Below are positions 62,815 to 64,000 of a DNA stretch of 64,000 nt, one piece after another (position 1 is the first letter of the stretch; every line of letters starts with the position of its first letter). The position numbers were made by a program, and so were the translations under genes. Source of the stretch: Aliamphritea spongicola (lineage in GTDB: Bacteria > Pseudomonadota > Gammaproteobacteria > Pseudomonadales > Balneatricaceae); NCBI GenBank assembly GCA_024347235.1, contig AP025283.1, positions 3,162,001 through 3,226,000 on the forward strand. The letters run 5' to 3'. The notes beneath the pieces were generated by a model. The model was given only the letters and a program-made list of their open reading frames with translations. It was not told the DNA's origin and did not search any database.

Positions 62815-64000
62815 TTATGCAGGTTCAACCAACATACGGCCGCGCATTTCCATGTGCAGCGCGTGACAGAACCAGTTGCAATAGAACCACTGTACCCCTG
62901 GCTTATCCGCCATGAAGGTTACAGACGCGGTCTGTTGCGGGCTGATTTCCATCTGTACGCCGTGGTTTACCATACAGAAGCCGTGGGTTACGTCTTCAAT
63001 CTGGTCAAGGTTGGTCACGACAACTGTTACTTCATCACCCTGCTTCACGGTGAATTCATTCATACCGTAAGAAGGTGCGATGGAAGTCATGTAGACACGT
63101 ACCTTGTTGCCGTCACGGATCACCTTGTTATCGGTGTGAACGTTAACGCCGTCCGCTTTTGCCATCGCGATAGTGCCGGCAAAGGTCGGATCTTCACGGT
63201 CATACAGTTTGCGGGTTTTAACCTTGGAACGGTGTACGATCATGCAGTCATGCGGCTCAGCATAAGTCGGGCCGTCATGGATCAGTTTCATTTCGTCACC
63301 GGAGATATCGATCAGCTGATCGTTCTCGGCGTGTAGCGGGCCACACTGCAGGAAGCGGTCTTTCGAGAATTTCTGCAGAGATACCAGATACTTACCGTCA
63401 GCATCACGGGTTTCACCCATAGTGGTGTGGTTATGACCCGGCTGATAATGTACATCCAACTTCTGCACAATGTAGTCAACGTTTTCACCGTTATATGCGC
63501 GGATCGCTTTTTCAACGTCCCACTTACATACCTGGCTATCGATGAACAGTGTGGTATAGGCATTGCCACGGCCGTCAAAGGCAGTGTGAAGAGGCCCCAG
63601 ACCCAGCTCAACTTCTGCGACAACGGTATCCCGTGGCTTGATCTCATTGGCAAACAGAGCATCAAACTTGTCCAGCTGGAATACAGTAACAGTCGGAGAC
63701 AGCTTACCGTTGGCAACTGCATACTTACCGTCAGGTCCGGTATTAATACCGTGCGGGTTCTTTGGTACAGGCACATAGCGGGTCAGTTCAGAACCCTTAC
63801 GGCCGTCCAGTACCGGTACGTCAGAGCCTGGCAGAGTAATGAACTGGCCGGCTTTAACTGCAGCTTCGATACGCTCAATGTTGAAGATAACCAGGTGGTC
63901 ACGCTCAGCCTTCATGGAACCGGTCAGGTCGATAGCACCTTCAGAGTTGTAGCAGGTAGAGAACGCATACTTACCGGTGTAATCAGCATCGGTGTTATCC
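62815..64000 (-). CDS. nosZ: Nitrous-oxide reductase NosZ, partial (5' part outside window)
   Basis: 395 residues seen, running past the window edge; the C-terminal two thirds. Propeller stretches include [54 protein letters not shown] and [20 protein letters not shown] with CuZ histidines; [13 protein letters not shown]. The cupredoxin domain holds the CuA site [20 protein letters not shown] (two Cys, His, Met). It reduces N2O to N2 in the periplasm. The frame here is unbroken. The arrangement nosZ-D-F-Y-L points to the typical clade I operon; nosR is expected upstream, beyond the window. Confidence 0.97.
   Translation of the reverse strand, partial: DNTDADYTGKYAFSTCYNSEGAIDLTGSMKAERDHLVIFNIERIEAAVKAGQFITLPGSDVPVLDGRKGSELTRYVPVPKNPHGINTGPDGKYAVANGKLSPTVTVFQLDKFDALFANEIKPRDTVVAEVELGLGPLHTAFDGRGNAYTTLFIDSQVCKWDVEKAIRAYNGENVDYIVQKLDVHYQPGHNHTTMGETRDADGKYLVSLQKFSKDRFLQCGPLHAENDQLIDISGDEMKLIHDGPTYAEPHDCMIVHRSKVKTRKLYDREDPTFAGTIAMAKADGVNVHTDNKVIRDGNKVRVYMTSIAPSYGMNEFTVKQGDEVTVVVTNLDQIEDVTHGFCMVNHGVQMEISPQQTASVTFMADKPGVQWFYCNWFCHALHMEMRGRMLVEPA

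Overview
The window reads as chromosome of a marine, respiratory gammaproteobacterium, most like Oceanospirillaceae and relatives (inference). The grounds are the mixture of methylated-amine oxidation genes, a nitrous-oxide reductase operon, two chemoreceptors, MksBEF-type condensin genes, YcaO, YecA/UPF0149, DUF3422 and S1 proteins of gammaproteobacterial type. Almost every long gene carries one or more single-base indels, mostly in short homopolymers, that move the frame without loss of family similarity on either side. Because even rpsA (ribosomal protein S1), mdh and nosF are hit, I treat these as sequence errors and annotate whole genes across the breaks rather than as pseudogenes.

Layout. 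1-8.2 kb: a plus-strand operon for oxidative N-demethylation, with the 3' end of an MttB-family methyltransferase gene, a dimethylglycine/sarcosine dehydrogenase and heterotetrameric sarcosine oxidase soxBDAG. It probably takes a quaternary or tertiary methylamine such as glycine betaine to glycine. 8.2-8.9 kb: a gene-free stretch holding two inverted, diverged copies of a ~220-bp repeat. 8.9-12.2 kb: yqaA-like, recQ and a yecA-family gene. 12.3-16.5 kb: an AT-rich accessory island of poorly known small genes and palindromic repeats, bounded by a duplicated terminator plus lipoprotein 3' end. 16.5-22.4 kb: housekeeping genes (SlyB-like lipoprotein, ABC exporter, DUF465, BolA, DUF3422). 22.4-28.0 kb: an SMC-like condensin operon mksF-mksE-mksB, equivalent to Wadjet jetABC, with no neighbouring nuclease gene jetD. 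28.2-29.9 kb: ycaO.

30.2-31.2 kb: a tRNA cluster (2 Asn, 4 identical Pro) that fades into decayed tRNA-Pro copies. 31.2-36.4 kb: M18 aminopeptidase, FKBP lipoprotein, Prc protease and a coiled-coil membrane protein. 36.6-39.8 kb: rpsA followed by tandem partial duplications of its own 3' end and terminator, with an IS3-family element sitting in the second copy. 39.8-43.1 kb: YcaQ-like DNA glycosylase, YdcZ-like membrane protein and malate dehydrogenase. 43.0-51.9 kb: catabolic genes with regulators: LysR plus a DddP-like M24 protein, a RutR-like TetR regulator, mmsA, an omega-amino acid aminotransferase, another LysR and a PuuC-like aldehyde dehydrogenase. The middle genes fit beta-alanine or polyamine degradation to acetyl-CoA. 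52.3-56.6 kb: two methyl-accepting chemotaxis proteins. 56.8-59.0 kb: a divergent pirin and a second PuuC-like dehydrogenase. 59.1-64 kb: nosZ (partial), nosD, nosF, nosY, nosL on the minus strand, the last step of denitrification.

The main things worth a second look are the condensin operon without jetD, the rpsA-tail tandem array with its IS insertion, the island boundaries made from a duplicated gene end, the palindromic elements placed after each island gene, the 8.3-8.9 kb inverted repeat pair, and two enzymes (DddP-like, pirin) that keep the family fold but lack expected catalytic residues.
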